Positions 43,525-53,660 of a stretch of 64,000 nt of DNA are shown piece by piece. The notes under the pieces are model-generated. The model was not told where the DNA came from, made no database searches, and was given only the letters and a program-made list of their open reading frames with translations. Positions within the stretch are counted from its first letter, which is position 1, and every line of letters begins with the position of its first letter. A program made the translations under genes and the position numbers. This DNA comes from Nostoc sp. NMS8 (GTDB lineage Bacteria > Cyanobacteriota > Cyanobacteriia > Cyanobacteriales > Nostocaceae). The stretch spans positions 1 to 64,000 of the forward strand of contig NZ_JABXKK010000112.1 in NCBI RefSeq assembly GCF_017115045.1, written 5' to 3'.

Positions 43525-44340
43525 ATGTATAACAGATGTAGCAGATGGCAAGTAATTACTCGGTTACATCTGGTATTATCCGCCACTATTTTTTTGATTT
43601 TTTGCTTTTCCATAGTGGGGACGGGATTCACTGCATCTGCTGCCGAAATGTCAGAAATTCAGCAGCGGGGCTATTTAAATGTTGCCGTTAAAGATAACTT
43701 GCGTCCCTTGGGATTTAAAGATGGTAACGGGAATTTGCAAGGCTTAGAAATTGACTTAGCAAAGCGTTTGGCAGTTGACTTGGTTGGTAAAGCCGATGGT
43801 GTCAAATTTCAACCTGTAGCGAATCGCGATCGCCTGTCTGTAGTCTTAGACAAGAAAGTTGATTTTGTGATCGCTAGAGTCACAGCAACCGAATTTCGCA
43901 GTCGCATAGTTAGTTTCAGTGTTCCCTACTATTTGGATGGCAGTTTATTAGTTACAAAAGATACCTCTGTGCAGCAGTTGAATGATTTGGCAAAACAAAA
44001 AATTGCTGTACTCAACAACTCCAGTACCATCGCGAAAGTGCGGTACTATCTGCCAAACGCCGAGTTAGTAGGAGTAAATTCTTATGAAGAAGCGCGAGAG
44101 GAAATAGAAAATAATGCCGTTGCAGCCTTTGCCGCAGATGCTAGCGTTTTGAGTGGTTGGATACAACAATATCCTCAATATCGGCTACTACCAACCAAGC
44201 TATCAACAGAACCCTTGTCTATAGTAATGCCCAAGGGATTGCAATACGATGAGTTCAGACGAAACGTGAATCAAGCGATCGCTCGTTATTTAGAACAAGG
44301 TTGGCTCCAGCAACGCGCTCAATATTGGGGTTTACCGTAA
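43525..44340 (+). CDS. Amino-acid-type periplasmic substrate-binding protein
   Basis: 271 residues starting 12 bases after rplT. A hydrophobic segment at about 12-38 (LHLVLSATIFLIFCFSIVG) acts as signal peptide. The rest is a type II periplasmic binding fold (SBP_bac_3): ISEIQQRGYLNVAVKDNLRPLGF, NLQGLEIDLAKRLAVDLVG, VDFVIARVTATEFRSRIVSFSVPYY and AFAADASVLSGW. No transporter permease or ATPase is adjacent, so it may serve a distant ABC transporter. Ligand not determinable. Confidence 0.85.
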   Translation: MYNRCSRWQVITRLHLVLSATIFLIFCFSIVGTGFTASAAEMSEIQQRGYLNVAVKDNLRPLGFKDGNGNLQGLEIDLAKRLAVDLVGKADGVKFQPVANRDRLSVVLDKKVDFVIARVTATEFRSRIVSFSVPYYLDGSLLVTKDTSVQQLNDLAKQKIAVLNNSSTIAKVRYYLPNAELVGVNSYEEAREEIENNAVAAFAADASVLSGWIQQYPQYRLLPTKLSTEPLSIVMPKGLQYDEFRRNVNQAIARYLEQGWLQQRAQYWGLP

Positions 44341-44433
44341 ATTAGTCATTAGTCATTAGTGAATAACACAAAGGACAAATGACAAATGAAAATAGATTAC
44401 AAAAGCAACTTTATAATATTTGTATTTGCAGCA

Positions 44434-44958
44434 ATGGATAACAGTCTAGCCGTTGTTTATCTCTCGATTTTGGTAGTTATACTCACAATTGCAGCCGTGA
44501 GTGTGTTTCGCCAGATTTTCAAAACTCGCAAGGTTGAAGGCTCTTTTGCAAGATTGCGAAAGAAATTAGAGAAAGAGAAAGGTACGGCTCAAGAATATTA
44601 TGAGTTAGGTAGTATTTATTCAGAAAAAAAATTGTACTCTCAAGCGATCGCGCTATTTCAAAAAGCTCTCAAAGCTGCTGAAGAAGAGGAAGAAAAAAAT
44701 ATTGCCCCCATTTACAACGGCCTGGGCTATGTTTATTTTATCCAAGAGCAATATGACTTAGCAATTCGTCAGTATAAAGAAGCTCTCAAATCTAAACCAG
44801 ACTATGTTACAGGATTGAACAATCTCGCTCACGCCTACGAGAAGAAAAAATTAACTACTCAGGCGTTGCAAAGTTACGAAGAAGCACTAAAGTTTGATCC
44901 AAATAACTCTATTGCGAAACGTCGTGCTGAATCTTTACGCCGTTTGGTTTCGGCATAA
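44434..44958 (+). CDS. ycf37: Ycf37-like TPR protein, probable photosystem I assembly factor
   Basis: 174 residues from ATG 44434; the frame extends to ATG 44386, but MDNSLAVVYLSILVVILTIAAVSVFRQI is the expected Ycf37 start. One N-terminal membrane helix is followed by a charged linker and three TPR units (AQEYYELGSIYSEKKLYSQAIALF; APIYNGLGYVYFIQEQYDLAI; VTGLNNLAHAYEKKKLTTQAL). Length and design match Ycf37 of Synechocystis and Pyg7 of plants, which help build photosystem I in the thylakoid membrane. A generic TPR protein is the alternative. Heptamer repeats (ATTAGTC) fill the spacer before it. Confidence 0.7.
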   Translation: MDNSLAVVYLSILVVILTIAAVSVFRQIFKTRKVEGSFARLRKKLEKEKGTAQEYYELGSIYSEKKLYSQAIALFQKALKAAEEEEEKNIAPIYNGLGYVYFIQEQYDLAIRQYKEALKSKPDYVTGLNNLAHAYEKKKLTTQALQSYEEALKFDPNNSIAKRRAESLRRLVSA

Positions 44959-45204
44959 ATTAGTTATGGGGAATTGGGCATGGAGCATTGCTTCTTTCTC
45001 TCCCATCTGCTTATTCGCCAACTATTAAGTAAGCGTAGAGAATTAATTACAGTCATTGCAAGCGAAGAGAAGCAATCCCAGCCGCAAGCGAATTGCTTCT
45101 CTTCGCTTCTCTACGAACTGACTTTTCACGTTATGTGGAAAAGCCAACGATAGACCTAACCCCCTAACCCCCTTCCCGACGCGGGAAGGGGGAAATTCAA
45201 ATGT

Positions 45205-45465
45205 CTCTCCTTTTAGGCTACGGTGTACACACAAGTCGTGAAATTCTACCTGACACTTGGTTTCGTCCTCTAGCTTTAGGTTGTGCGATCGCACTGAAAG
45301 CCTGTCATTGCGAGGAGGAACGACGAAGCAATCGCAAAAACTTACGGGATTATGTGATTACTTCGCTCCGTTATCACTGCGCTCGTAATGACAATTTAAG
45401 GGGTCTATAACGCCTGAAACCCTTTCAGATAGTACTTGTGTGTACACCGTAGCCTTTTAGGAGAG
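45205..45465. repeat. 261-bp element with long terminal inverted repeats
   Basis: The left end 45205-45236 starts CTCTCC and contains GGCTACGGTGTACACACAAG; the right end 45434-45465 is its complement with three mismatches near the tip. The core 22 bases of each arm match exactly. Internal units are CATTGCGAGGAGGAACGACG and ACTGCGCTCGTAATGAC, again a palindromic pair. The whole spacer 44959-45689 has no gene. Confidence 0.85.
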
Positions 45466-45689
45466 AGAAATAGAAGTGAGGTTTTCCAGATACCGTGAAA
45501 AGTAAGCTCTACGAGATGCTACCGCGTAGCAAGATCCCCGTAGGGGTACGCTGCATTCGCAATGACATTGTGTAATTAATTTTGTTTATCTACTTAACAA
45601 ATTAATTTGGCTTTAGCCTCTTAATTTATCGGTTTTCAATCTTAGGCTTGGAAATAGATAACTATAAGTCTTTTGTAAAAATGTAAAAG

Positions 45690-47672
45690 ATGATTAAGCG
45701 GCTAAAGCGTTTTTTGTGGCTATCTATTGCGATCATTTCCGTCATTTCTATCTCAATTGGATTAATGGAAACATTGATGGCTCAACAGCCTTCGATTTCC
45801 CATCCTCTCACTTCGCTAACTGAGTCAGAAATTAGTACAGCCGTTTCGGTCATCAAAAGAGAAAAAACTTTGAGCGAAATGGCAGCTTTTCCACTGATTG
45901 CTTTACAAGAACCCGATAAAGAAGAAGTTCTAAATTTTACACATGGTAAAGCTTTTGGGCGAAAAGCTTTTTTGGTAATTTATGAACGTTCGCAAAACAA
46001 AACTTATGAGGGAATTGTTGATCTAACAAGCAAAACTTTAAATTCTTGGAAAGAAATACCCTCTATTCAACCTGCGATCGCTAATTCAGAATACGAACTA
46101 GCAACTCAGGTAGTTAAAGCCGATCCCCGATGGAAAAAAGCAATGCAAAGGCGGGGAATTACCGATTTTGAGCGAGTCAAAATTAGTTGGTGGCCACCAG
46201 GAATCCTGAGTCAACAAGAAGAAGCAACAGGTAATCGTCTTTGTCGCGGCTTATTTTACTACAAAGGCAAAGCCTGGAACTATTACGGTAGTCCGATTGA
46301 AGGAGTCGTAGCAACAGTTAATTTGAACACAGGTAAAATCGCTAGTTTTATTGATAAAGGAAACGTACCTTTCTCTAAAGAAAATTGGAACTACGATATC
46401 AAATCCTTGGGACAATTACTTTCACCACTGAAAGCATTGAAGATTGTACAACCTAATGGTCAAAGTTTCCAGATTAAAGACAATGAAATTAGCTGGCAAG
46501 GTTGGAAATTTCGCTATTCAATGCATCCTCGTAATGGATTAATGCTGTACCAAGTAGCATACAACGACGGAGAAAATATTCGACCAGTTTTATACCGTGC
46601 TAGCCTATCAGAAATGGTAGTACCTTATGGCGATCCTGAGCCTACTTGGTCATTTAGAAATGCCTTTGATGTTGGAGAATACAACTTAGGTTTACTAGCA
46701 AATACGATGGAGTTAGGCAAGGAAATTCCCGAAAATGGCTTGTTGCTAAATGCTATATTTGCTAATGAGCAGGGAGAACCTTATAAGATCCCAGGGGTGA
46801 TCGGTATCTACGAGCGCGATCGCGGAATGCTGTGGAAACACTATGAGTATAATACTCAGCGTAATGATGTCCGTCGCAGTCGAGAATTAGTGATGTCGAT
46901 GACTGCGGCCGTTGACAACTATGATTACAGCATGAATTGGATCTTTCACCAAGATGGGACTTTGGAAGTCCAAAATGAGTTAACAGGTATCGTGCTGGCG
47001 CAGGGAACGGCTGCTCAAAAGCAATCTGAGGATGATTCCTATGGTCAGTTAATTGCTAAGAATATCTTTGGAGTAAATCACCAACACTTTTTCAACTATC
47101 GCCTAGATTTCGATGTCGATGGTCAGGCTAATTCTGTAATGGAAATGAATGTGAAAGCTTTGCCAATGGATGAGAAAAATCCTTTAGGAAATGCGATCGC
47201 AGTTACAGAAACCCCACTCACAAAAGAAACTGCTGCTGTGCGCGATTTAGATATGAAAAGCAGTCGGGAATGGATGATTGTTAGTGCAGACAAAAAGAAT
47301 GCTCTTGGCGCTGCACCTGGATATATGCTGATGCCTGGAGGAAATTCTATATTTTTCCCTGGGGAAGGCTCAAAAATCCGTCAACGGGCAGAATTTGCGA
47401 CTCATCACGTGTGGGTAACAAAATATAAACCTGCTGAACTCTATGCTGGCGGCGATTATCCCAACCAAACTCAAACTGAACAGGGTTTACCAAAATATAT
47501 TGCAAATGATGAGTCTTTGCTGGGTGAAGATATCGTGCTGTGGTACACAATGGGCGTAACTCATATTCCGCGATCGGAAGATTGGCCTGTGATGCCTGTT
47601 CACCAAGTTGGCTTTAAGCTAGTCCCTAGAGGATTCTTTAGCCGGAATCCAGCGATAAATTTACCTGAGTAA
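45690..47672 (+). CDS. Copper-containing primary amine oxidase
   Basis: 660 residues. An N-terminal signal peptide or anchor (LWLSIAIISVISISIGLMETLMA) leads to N2/N3-type domains and the large catalytic beta-sandwich. The topaquinone tyrosine is Y411 in VDNYDYSMNW. The catalytic aspartate region is AFDVGEYNLG, preceded by YGDPEPTWSF. Copper ligands H464 and H466 lie in NHQHFFNYRLDFDVDG, and VMPVHQVGFKLVPRGFF near the end matches the conserved C-terminal motif. It oxidises a primary amine to aldehyde, ammonia and hydrogen peroxide, probably in the periplasm. Confidence 0.93.
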   Translation: MIKRLKRFLWLSIAIISVISISIGLMETLMAQQPSISHPLTSLTESEISTAVSVIKREKTLSEMAAFPLIALQEPDKEEVLNFTHGKAFGRKAFLVIYERSQNKTYEGIVDLTSKTLNSWKEIPSIQPAIANSEYELATQVVKADPRWKKAMQRRGITDFERVKISWWPPGILSQQEEATGNRLCRGLFYYKGKAWNYYGSPIEGVVATVNLNTGKIASFIDKGNVPFSKENWNYDIKSLGQLLSPLKALKIVQPNGQSFQIKDNEISWQGWKFRYSMHPRNGLMLYQVAYNDGENIRPVLYRASLSEMVVPYGDPEPTWSFRNAFDVGEYNLGLLANTMELGKEIPENGLLLNAIFANEQGEPYKIPGVIGIYERDRGMLWKHYEYNTQRNDVRRSRELVMSMTAAVDNYDYSMNWIFHQDGTLEVQNELTGIVLAQGTAAQKQSEDDSYGQLIAKNIFGVNHQHFFNYRLDFDVDGQANSVMEMNVKALPMDEKNPLGNAIAVTETPLTKETAAVRDLDMKSSREWMIVSADKKNALGAAPGYMLMPGGNSIFFPGEGSKIRQRAEFATHHVWVTKYKPAELYAGGDYPNQTQTEQGLPKYIANDESLLGEDIVLWYTMGVTHIPRSEDWPVMPVHQVGFKLVPRGFFSRNPAINLPE

Positions 47673-47792
47673 AATATTTCTTGGCTCAAGTTTCCTCGCT
47701 TCAGGTTTTTTGTCATGTCTAAAAGCAGTAACTTGAATGCTGATAAACTTATATAGGTCAAATACAGGCACTTGTTAAAAGTAGGATATCTA

Positions 47793-48362
47793 ATGAGCTT
47801 TCCAGAAATTAATATTCCCGGTGATGGCAAGCTGCACGCTCGCTTAATTACTTCCTTGGGTGAAATTGTAGTTCGTTTGGAAGAAGAGCGAACCCCCAAC
47901 ACCGTCAAAAATTTTGTTGGTCTAGCAACCGGAACAATCGACTGGAAAGACCCTAAAACTGGTGAATCTGGTAAGGGAACTCCAGCTTACGATGGGGTTC
48001 GCTTTCACCGCGTCATTCCTGATTTTATGATTCAGTGTGGCGATCCTCTGAGTCGTTATCTAGATACAGGCAACCGATGGGGTACTGGTGGCCCAGGATA
48101 TCAATTTGAAGATGAGTTTCATCCTGAATTGAGACACACTGGTGCAGGTATTCTGTCGATGGCTAATGCTGGACGCGGTACTAATGGTTCGCAATGGTTC
48201 ATTACAGAAGCACCAACGCCTCACCTTGACAACAAACACAGTGTTTTTGGTGAAGTTGTCCAAGGTCTAGATATAGTCAAGAAGATCGCTAATGTGCCTA
48301 CAACTAGAGATCGTCCGAATCAAGAAGTGGTGTTACAAAAAGTAGAAATTTTTCGGCAGTAA
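47793..48362 (+). CDS. Peptidyl-prolyl cis-trans isomerase, cyclophilin type
   Basis: 189 residues from ATG 47793 with GGAT upstream; an earlier in-frame TTG at 47772 is less likely. The cyclophilin core is complete: VKNFVGLATG, YDGVRFHRVIPDFMIQCGDP with the catalytic Arg/Phe, GGPGYQFEDEFHPELRH, GILSMANAGRGTNGSQWFIT and HLDNKHSVFGEVVQGLDIV. No signal peptide, so cytoplasmic. Confidence 0.93.
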   Translation: MSFPEINIPGDGKLHARLITSLGEIVVRLEEERTPNTVKNFVGLATGTIDWKDPKTGESGKGTPAYDGVRFHRVIPDFMIQCGDPLSRYLDTGNRWGTGGPGYQFEDEFHPELRHTGAGILSMANAGRGTNGSQWFITEAPTPHLDNKHSVFGEVVQGLDIVKKIANVPTTRDRPNQEVVLQKVEIFRQ

Positions 48363-48773
48363 TTAACACCTCGGGTTGTAGTACACCTGTAAGGGCACGG
48401 CACTGCCCATTAGACATCTCCAGAAATTAAATATGCGTTACCCATAACCCTTGTAGAAACGTAGCACTGCTACGTCTCTACATTCTTTTTCAGAGATGTG
48501 TATTAGTGTCAACTTAAGCTGAAAATCCTTTAACACCTCGTTTCCAGCCGTAGGCTGGAAATGCTGCTCATAGCGGCTCTACCGCCAGTAAGAGAGGCGG
48601 AGCCTCAACGACGAGCATTCCCAGTCGGAGACTGGGAACGAGATAAACATCATATCCGGTTGAATAATTGTCATTGCGTTCGCTCTTAGCGTTCCCGCAG
48701 GATGCGAAGTGAAGCAATCGCAAGGGTTCGGAGATTGCTTCACTTTTTTGTGTACTTACTCTGCGGGAAGTGC
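48363..48773. other. 410-base repeat-rich spacer
   Basis: Contains an element beginning TTAGTGTCAACTTAAGC at about 48507, related to the ends of 37747-37949. It is followed by inverted pairs CCAGCCGTAGGCTGG and CCCAGTCGGAGACTGGG. A CATTGCG...CGCAAGGG palindrome follows near 48671-48726. No gene seen. Confidence 0.55.
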
Positions 48774-51413
48774 TTACCCATCAAGATTTTGCAGCCCCAT
48801 CGCAATCTTACTGTGTTTTTCAATTTGCCCCATCACTTGTTTTGCTCGTTGAATAACTACAGTTGGTAAACCCGCCAATCTTCCCGCTTCAATTCCATAA
48901 GACTTATCAGCACCTCCTGGTTGGACTTGATGCAAAAAGATAATTTGGTCGGGTAATTCTTTCACCGTCACCTGATAGTTAGCCACATTCGGTATAATGC
49001 TAGCCAGTTCATTTAACTCATGGTAATGGGTGGCAAAAATTGTGCGTGACCGAATATCCACTGCGATATATTCTGCCACCGCCCAAGCTATGGAAAGACC
49101 ATCAAATGTTGCTGTGCCACGGCCGATTTCATCTAATAATACCAGCGATCTAGATGTAGCATGGTTGAGAATATTTGCGGTTTCATTCATCTCCACCATG
49201 AAGGTAGATTGACCAGTTGCTAAATCATCTACTGCACCGACACGGGTGAAAATGCGATCGCATATTCCCAATCTAGCAAACCTCGCTGGTACAAAACTAC
49301 CAATCTGCGACATTAACTGAATTAATCCTACCTGACGCAAATAACAACTTTTGCCGCTAGCGTTTGGCCCAGTCAGAATAATTAAATCGGGATTGTCATT
49401 TGTGGTTTGTCCTTGGTCATCTACTAATGACATAGGCGTTTCGCCTTCTTGCAGGGTATCACTAATGACTAATGACTCTTGACCCAATTGCGTCGAATTC
49501 GGCACAAAGAACCCCGCAGGTAAAGACTGTTCCACCACAGGATGACGACCATCAACAATGTTAATCTCCCTTCCTGGCAACATTTCGGGACGACAGTAAC
49601 CTTGATGCACCGCCAACTCAGCCAAACCACACAACACATCCGCCGCCGCTACTGCACGAGATAGATTGCGAATTACTTCCGCCTCTTGTGCTACCTCTTC
49701 TCGCAAAGCCGTAAAAATCTCATATTCCAACTGATTTAAATCATCCCGCGCCGTCAGAATTCGGGCTTCTCGTTCCTTCAAATCGGGGGTGATGTAACGT
49801 TCCTCATTGGTCAAGGTTTGCTTGCGGATATAATTAGCGGGTACTTGGTCAGCTTTGCTGCGGGAAATACTGATATAATAACCAAAAGTTTTGTTAAATC
49901 CTACCTTCAGTGTCGAAATTCCTGTTTTAGCTCTCTCATCAACTTCCAAGTTTGCAATCCACTGCTGGTCTGCTTCTACAGTCGCCTTTCTTTCATCCAA
50001 CAGAGGATTTACACTGGGGCGAATTAATCCGCCTTCTTTAATTAGTATAGGTGGTGACTCTACAAGATGTGCGTGTAACTTTTGTGCCAATTCTTCCAAC
50101 ACACTTGGAACTTTTTGCAAAGCTTTGAGAAAGGGGGAACGCGTCTCAACTACTAAGTTAGATAATTCCGGTAAACGTGAGAGGGAATCTGCCAAAGCTA
50201 CTAAATCTCTAGCATTCGCTGTACCAGAACCCGCCCTTCCAGTAAGACGTTCTAAATCATAAATTTGCCTTAACAAATGCCGCAAATCTTGACGCAGGGG
50301 CGTATTTTCCATCAATTCTTGAATGGTATCTTGCCGCGCCCGAATGCCTTTAATATCGAGTAGGGGTTGCAACAACCACCGCCGCAAAGCCCGCCCACCC
50401 ATTGCTGTACTCGTTTTATCTAACGCCCAAAGTAGGGAACCGTGAAAAGTGCCATCCCGGACGGTTTGAGTAATTTCTAGGTTACGGCGGGTTTGATTGT
50501 CAACAATTAGGTAATCAGTGACAGTGTAGCTGCGGAGTCTCTGGAGGGTGACAGGGTTTTCTTTTTGAGTATCTTCCAGGTATTCGAGAAGACCGCCAGC
50601 CGCACGGACAGCGAGGGGAAGATGATCGCAACCAAGCCCTTCGAGCGATCGCACCTTAAATTTCTGCAATAATCTAGGTCTAGCTTCACCTTGAGAAAAA
50701 GGTAGTTGCGATCGCAAACTATAACAAAATGATGGTGGCAAACACTCCGGCAGATGTGGCGAAGTCTCTCCCGGACGCAACAAACTACCCAAATCGGGCG
50801 CATTTGTCGGCACTAAGACCTCTGAAGGTTGCAAGCGCATTAATTCTTGTGTCAAATGTTCTAAATCACTACCTTGTGTGGTGAGAAATTCACCTGTAGA
50901 GATGTCTGCATAAGCTAAACCCCAATGATTTGCGGCAATTACTACTGCTGCTAAGTAATTATTGCGACTGGATTTCAGCATTCCTTCTTCTAGCAAAGTA
51001 CCAGGAGTAAGGATGCGCGTTACTTCCCGCCGTACCAATCTCCCAGCAGCTTCAGAAGCATCTTCCACTTGGTCACAAATTACCACTGCATAGCCTTTTT
51101 CTACCAGCATCGTCGCATAGCGTTCCCAAGCATGATGCGGAACACCAGACATCGCCACCCGTCCCTGTTCTCCAGCTTGCTTACTAGTGAGAACTAATTC
51201 CAATTCTTGTGCTAGTTTGACAGCATCTTGGAAATAGCATTCAAAGAAATCTCCTACCCGATACAGCAATACCGCGTGAGGATATTTATCTTTCGTCTCG
51301 ACATAGTGCAGGTACATTTGACTTAGCTTACTGCGGTCTACCTTTTGATGGTCGGAAATAAAAGTACTCGCGTCGGGTTTGGTAGATGGAGTTTCAGAGT
51401 GAGAAGCGGTCAT
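48774..51413 (-). CDS. mutS: DNA mismatch repair protein MutS
   Basis: 879 residues, ATG 51413. The mismatch-sensing domain has FxE within GDFFECYF. Connector and lever domains follow, then the ATPase with Walker A GPNASGKS, FMVEMNETANILN, LVLLDEIGRGTATFDGLSIAWAV and ATHYHEL. The C-terminus is short (GQIEKHSKIAMGLQNLDG). A segment before Walker A (from LVISDTLQEGETPMSLVDD to the start of PDLIILTGP) is encoded by TGACTAA-type heptamers and looks like an in-frame repeat insertion. MutS starts methyl-independent mismatch repair with MutL. Confidence 0.95.
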   Translation of the reverse strand: MTASHSETPSTKPDASTFISDHQKVDRSKLSQMYLHYVETKDKYPHAVLLYRVGDFFECYFQDAVKLAQELELVLTSKQAGEQGRVAMSGVPHHAWERYATMLVEKGYAVVICDQVEDASEAAGRLVRREVTRILTPGTLLEEGMLKSSRNNYLAAVVIAANHWGLAYADISTGEFLTTQGSDLEHLTQELMRLQPSEVLVPTNAPDLGSLLRPGETSPHLPECLPPSFCYSLRSQLPFSQGEARPRLLQKFKVRSLEGLGCDHLPLAVRAAGGLLEYLEDTQKENPVTLQRLRSYTVTDYLIVDNQTRRNLEITQTVRDGTFHGSLLWALDKTSTAMGGRALRRWLLQPLLDIKGIRARQDTIQELMENTPLRQDLRHLLRQIYDLERLTGRAGSGTANARDLVALADSLSRLPELSNLVVETRSPFLKALQKVPSVLEELAQKLHAHLVESPPILIKEGGLIRPSVNPLLDERKATVEADQQWIANLEVDERAKTGISTLKVGFNKTFGYYISISRSKADQVPANYIRKQTLTNEERYITPDLKEREARILTARDDLNQLEYEIFTALREEVAQEAEVIRNLSRAVAAADVLCGLAELAVHQGYCRPEMLPGREINIVDGRHPVVEQSLPAGFFVPNSTQLGQESLVISDTLQEGETPMSLVDDQGQTTNDNPDLIILTGPNASGKSCYLRQVGLIQLMSQIGSFVPARFARLGICDRIFTRVGAVDDLATGQSTFMVEMNETANILNHATSRSLVLLDEIGRGTATFDGLSIAWAVAEYIAVDIRSRTIFATHYHELNELASIIPNVANYQVTVKELPDQIIFLHQVQPGGADKSYGIEAGRLAGLPTVVIQRAKQVMGQIEKHSKIAMGLQNLDG
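49395..49478 (-). repeat. STRR tract inside mutS
   Basis: ACTAATGACTAATGACTC at 49461-49478 and GTCATCTACTAATGAC with neighbouring GTCATTTGTGG/TTTGTCC units at about 49395-49431. These are heptamers of the family that ends sufR and the REC-GAF gene. They fall in the linker before the MutS Walker A loop. Confidence 0.65.
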
Positions 51414-51998
51414 AGATGCTATTGAGTTACGCGCGGAAATTCCACAATATCCGATGATAGCTTGATGTTAGAGGTGAATAGCGATCGCTCAAGATTTTTT
51501 TACTCTTGGCTGGAGTTGTAGGTTGATACACCTATTATTGCAGTTAGTGTGGTGAACAGGCGATGGCTTGTCTACGACACGCTACGCGAACGCCAACACC
51601 TTCGGTATCACGCAGTCTGGCGAAGCTTAGCGAATCCTAGCTACATGCAACAACGCTAAAAGGTTTGGGGCGTGTATGCTTTTATGATAATTGCCCTTCT
51701 CCGTGTGGCAAGTAGCTGCCTCAAGCCATACTTTCAGAGTAGTTTTAGAAACAATTTTTACGCTCCTCTCCATAAAATTCTCTGAAAACATCAATATCAG
51801 CAATTTGGCGATTTTTCCGTAATTCTTAATTGCTACTAATTGTCCAGAACACATCTCCATAAATTAATTATGTGTTGCCATAAATCCTTGATATGCATAG
51901 TTCATTAATTGTGTATACGTCATTTTTACTAGATGTTTAGTACAGAAAATATTTGCAGTATAACTGTTCTTTTAAGCAGTAATTAGGGAACTATAAGA
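51414..51998. other. 585-base spacer between mutS and the histidine kinase
   Basis: Carries a GCTTGTCTACGACACGCTACGCG-type repeat near 51566 and otherwise AT-rich sequence. A 77-codon minus-strand frame (51627-51860) has no family resemblance and begins in AT-rich DNA without a ribosome site, so it is not called. Confidence 0.5.
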
Positions 51999-53444
51999 TT
52001 GATTAACTTTGCAATTATTGCAATGCTTGTTCGGGATATTACCAGAAATGTTAACTCAAGGTTAAGGATTGAAAGTATGTTAGCTATACATAGCATGACA
52101 AATGCTAATAATCTGAACTTGCGATTAGAGTCTACTTTGCAAGAATTACCGCTTTGGTCTGTTTACTTCGATGCAGATAATCCAGCAAATGATTTGAATA
52201 GACTTTTTAAGCAAGAGCCTTTACTACCAGGAATTATCCTAATGAAAAATCATAACTATGTAGGCATGATTTCCCGACAAAGATTTTTTGAACACATGAG
52301 CCGTCCCTATAGTTTCCCACTATTTTCTAAACGACCTGCGATAAATCTGATTAACTTTTTGCAACCAGATGTATGTGTAATTTCTGAGGAGACGCTCATT
52401 ATAGAAGCAAATAAGGTAGCTTTGCAACGAGAGTCTCAATTTGTATATGAGCCGATTTTAATAGAAACTCAGTTAGGCAGCTATAAACTACTCGATTTCC
52501 ATCAGTTACTTTTAGCTCATTCTCAAATTCATATTTTAACATTAGCTCAATTAGAGCAAGTAGAAGAACAATCTAGAATCGCCAAACAAGGTTTTCGTAA
52601 CCTGAAGAATAACTATACTCGATTAATTCAGAATGAAAAAATGGCGGCTTTGGGGCAACTTGTTGCTGGGATTGCACACGAAATCAATAACCCTGTTAAC
52701 TTTATTGCTGGCAACCTTGTTTATGCGCTCAATTACACTCAAGATTTACTAAAATTAATTAACCTATATCAATATCATTATCCTGCACCAGTATCAGAAA
52801 TTCAAGCTGCGATCGCAGAAATGGAACTAGAATTTTTAACTGCTGATTACCTCAAGCTTCTTGATTCTATGAAGTTTGGTACTGAACGTATCCAAGAGAT
52901 AGTTCTTTCATTACGCAATTTCTCTCGCCTCGATGAATCTGAGAAAAAAATAGTTGATATTCATGAAGGTATTGATAGCACTCTCATAATATTACAAAGC
53001 CGTCTAATCAATCAGCAAACAGGTCAAACAATTATTATTTCTAAACAATATGGGAATATTCCTTTAGTAGAATGCTATCCTGGGTTAATAAATCAAGTAT
53101 TTATGAATATTATAGCAAATGCAATTGATGCTATTTTCGATAATTTTGAATCAGATGATTCAACTCTAAAATCACCCTTAATTCGTATTCGTACTGAAGT
53201 CACAGATAATCACCAAGTAGTGATTCGCATTGCCGATAATGGTACTGGAATTCCCAAGGATATACAAAAGCGATTATTTGACCCTTTTTTCACCACTAAA
53301 CCCGTCGGTAAAGGCACTGGATTGGGGTTATCTATCAGCTATCAAATTATTGTAGAAAAACATTGTGGTCAACTGCAATGTATATCTCCTGTAAAAGAAG
53401 GAACTGAGTTTATTATTACAATTCCTGTCCAACTTAATTCATAA
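51999..53444 (+). CDS. Soluble sensor histidine kinase
   Basis: 481 residues. I keep TTG 51999 because AGGGAA lies eight bases before it; ATG 52023 is the alternative. The first 170 residues form a CBS-like sensor region (VYFDADNPANDLNRLFKQEPLLPGIILMKNHNYVGMISRQRFFEHM). A coiled coil is followed by the dimerisation helix with phospho-acceptor H227 (GIAHEINNPVNF). The HATPase domain has NIIANAIDAIFDN (N box), IADNGTGIPKD (G1), FDPFFTTK and GTGLGLSISYQI (G2). No membrane helix and no receiver. The partner regulator is not adjacent. Confidence 0.9.
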   Translation: MINFAIIAMLVRDITRNVNSRLRIESMLAIHSMTNANNLNLRLESTLQELPLWSVYFDADNPANDLNRLFKQEPLLPGIILMKNHNYVGMISRQRFFEHMSRPYSFPLFSKRPAINLINFLQPDVCVISEETLIIEANKVALQRESQFVYEPILIETQLGSYKLLDFHQLLLAHSQIHILTLAQLEQVEEQSRIAKQGFRNLKNNYTRLIQNEKMAALGQLVAGIAHEINNPVNFIAGNLVYALNYTQDLLKLINLYQYHYPAPVSEIQAAIAEMELEFLTADYLKLLDSMKFGTERIQEIVLSLRNFSRLDESEKKIVDIHEGIDSTLIILQSRLINQQTGQTIIISKQYGNIPLVECYPGLINQVFMNIIANAIDAIFDNFESDDSTLKSPLIRIRTEVTDNHQVVIRIADNGTGIPKDIQKRLFDPFFTTKPVGKGTGLGLSISYQIIVEKHCGQLQCISPVKEGTEFIITIPVQLNS

Positions 53445-53660
53445 CAATTTAGTGAACAAACCAGTACCTATCTAGATTTAGCTACTAACAGACTGACAAA
53501 TAAAAAAATATCCAATTAACTCTTGTGGGGTGGGCAAAGCCCGCCGCAGGCATCGCACAATATTTTTCTTCTTCAACATCCCACCTAAAAGACAGCAAAG
53601 CCAGCAGACAAAGTAAAAAATTGCGTAATTACTCTATCTAACTGGCTATATTTAGCCGAT

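Noticed and set aside
51627..51860. 77-codon minus-strand frame
   Set aside because: No ribosome site or family resemblance; lies in the mutS-kinase spacer.
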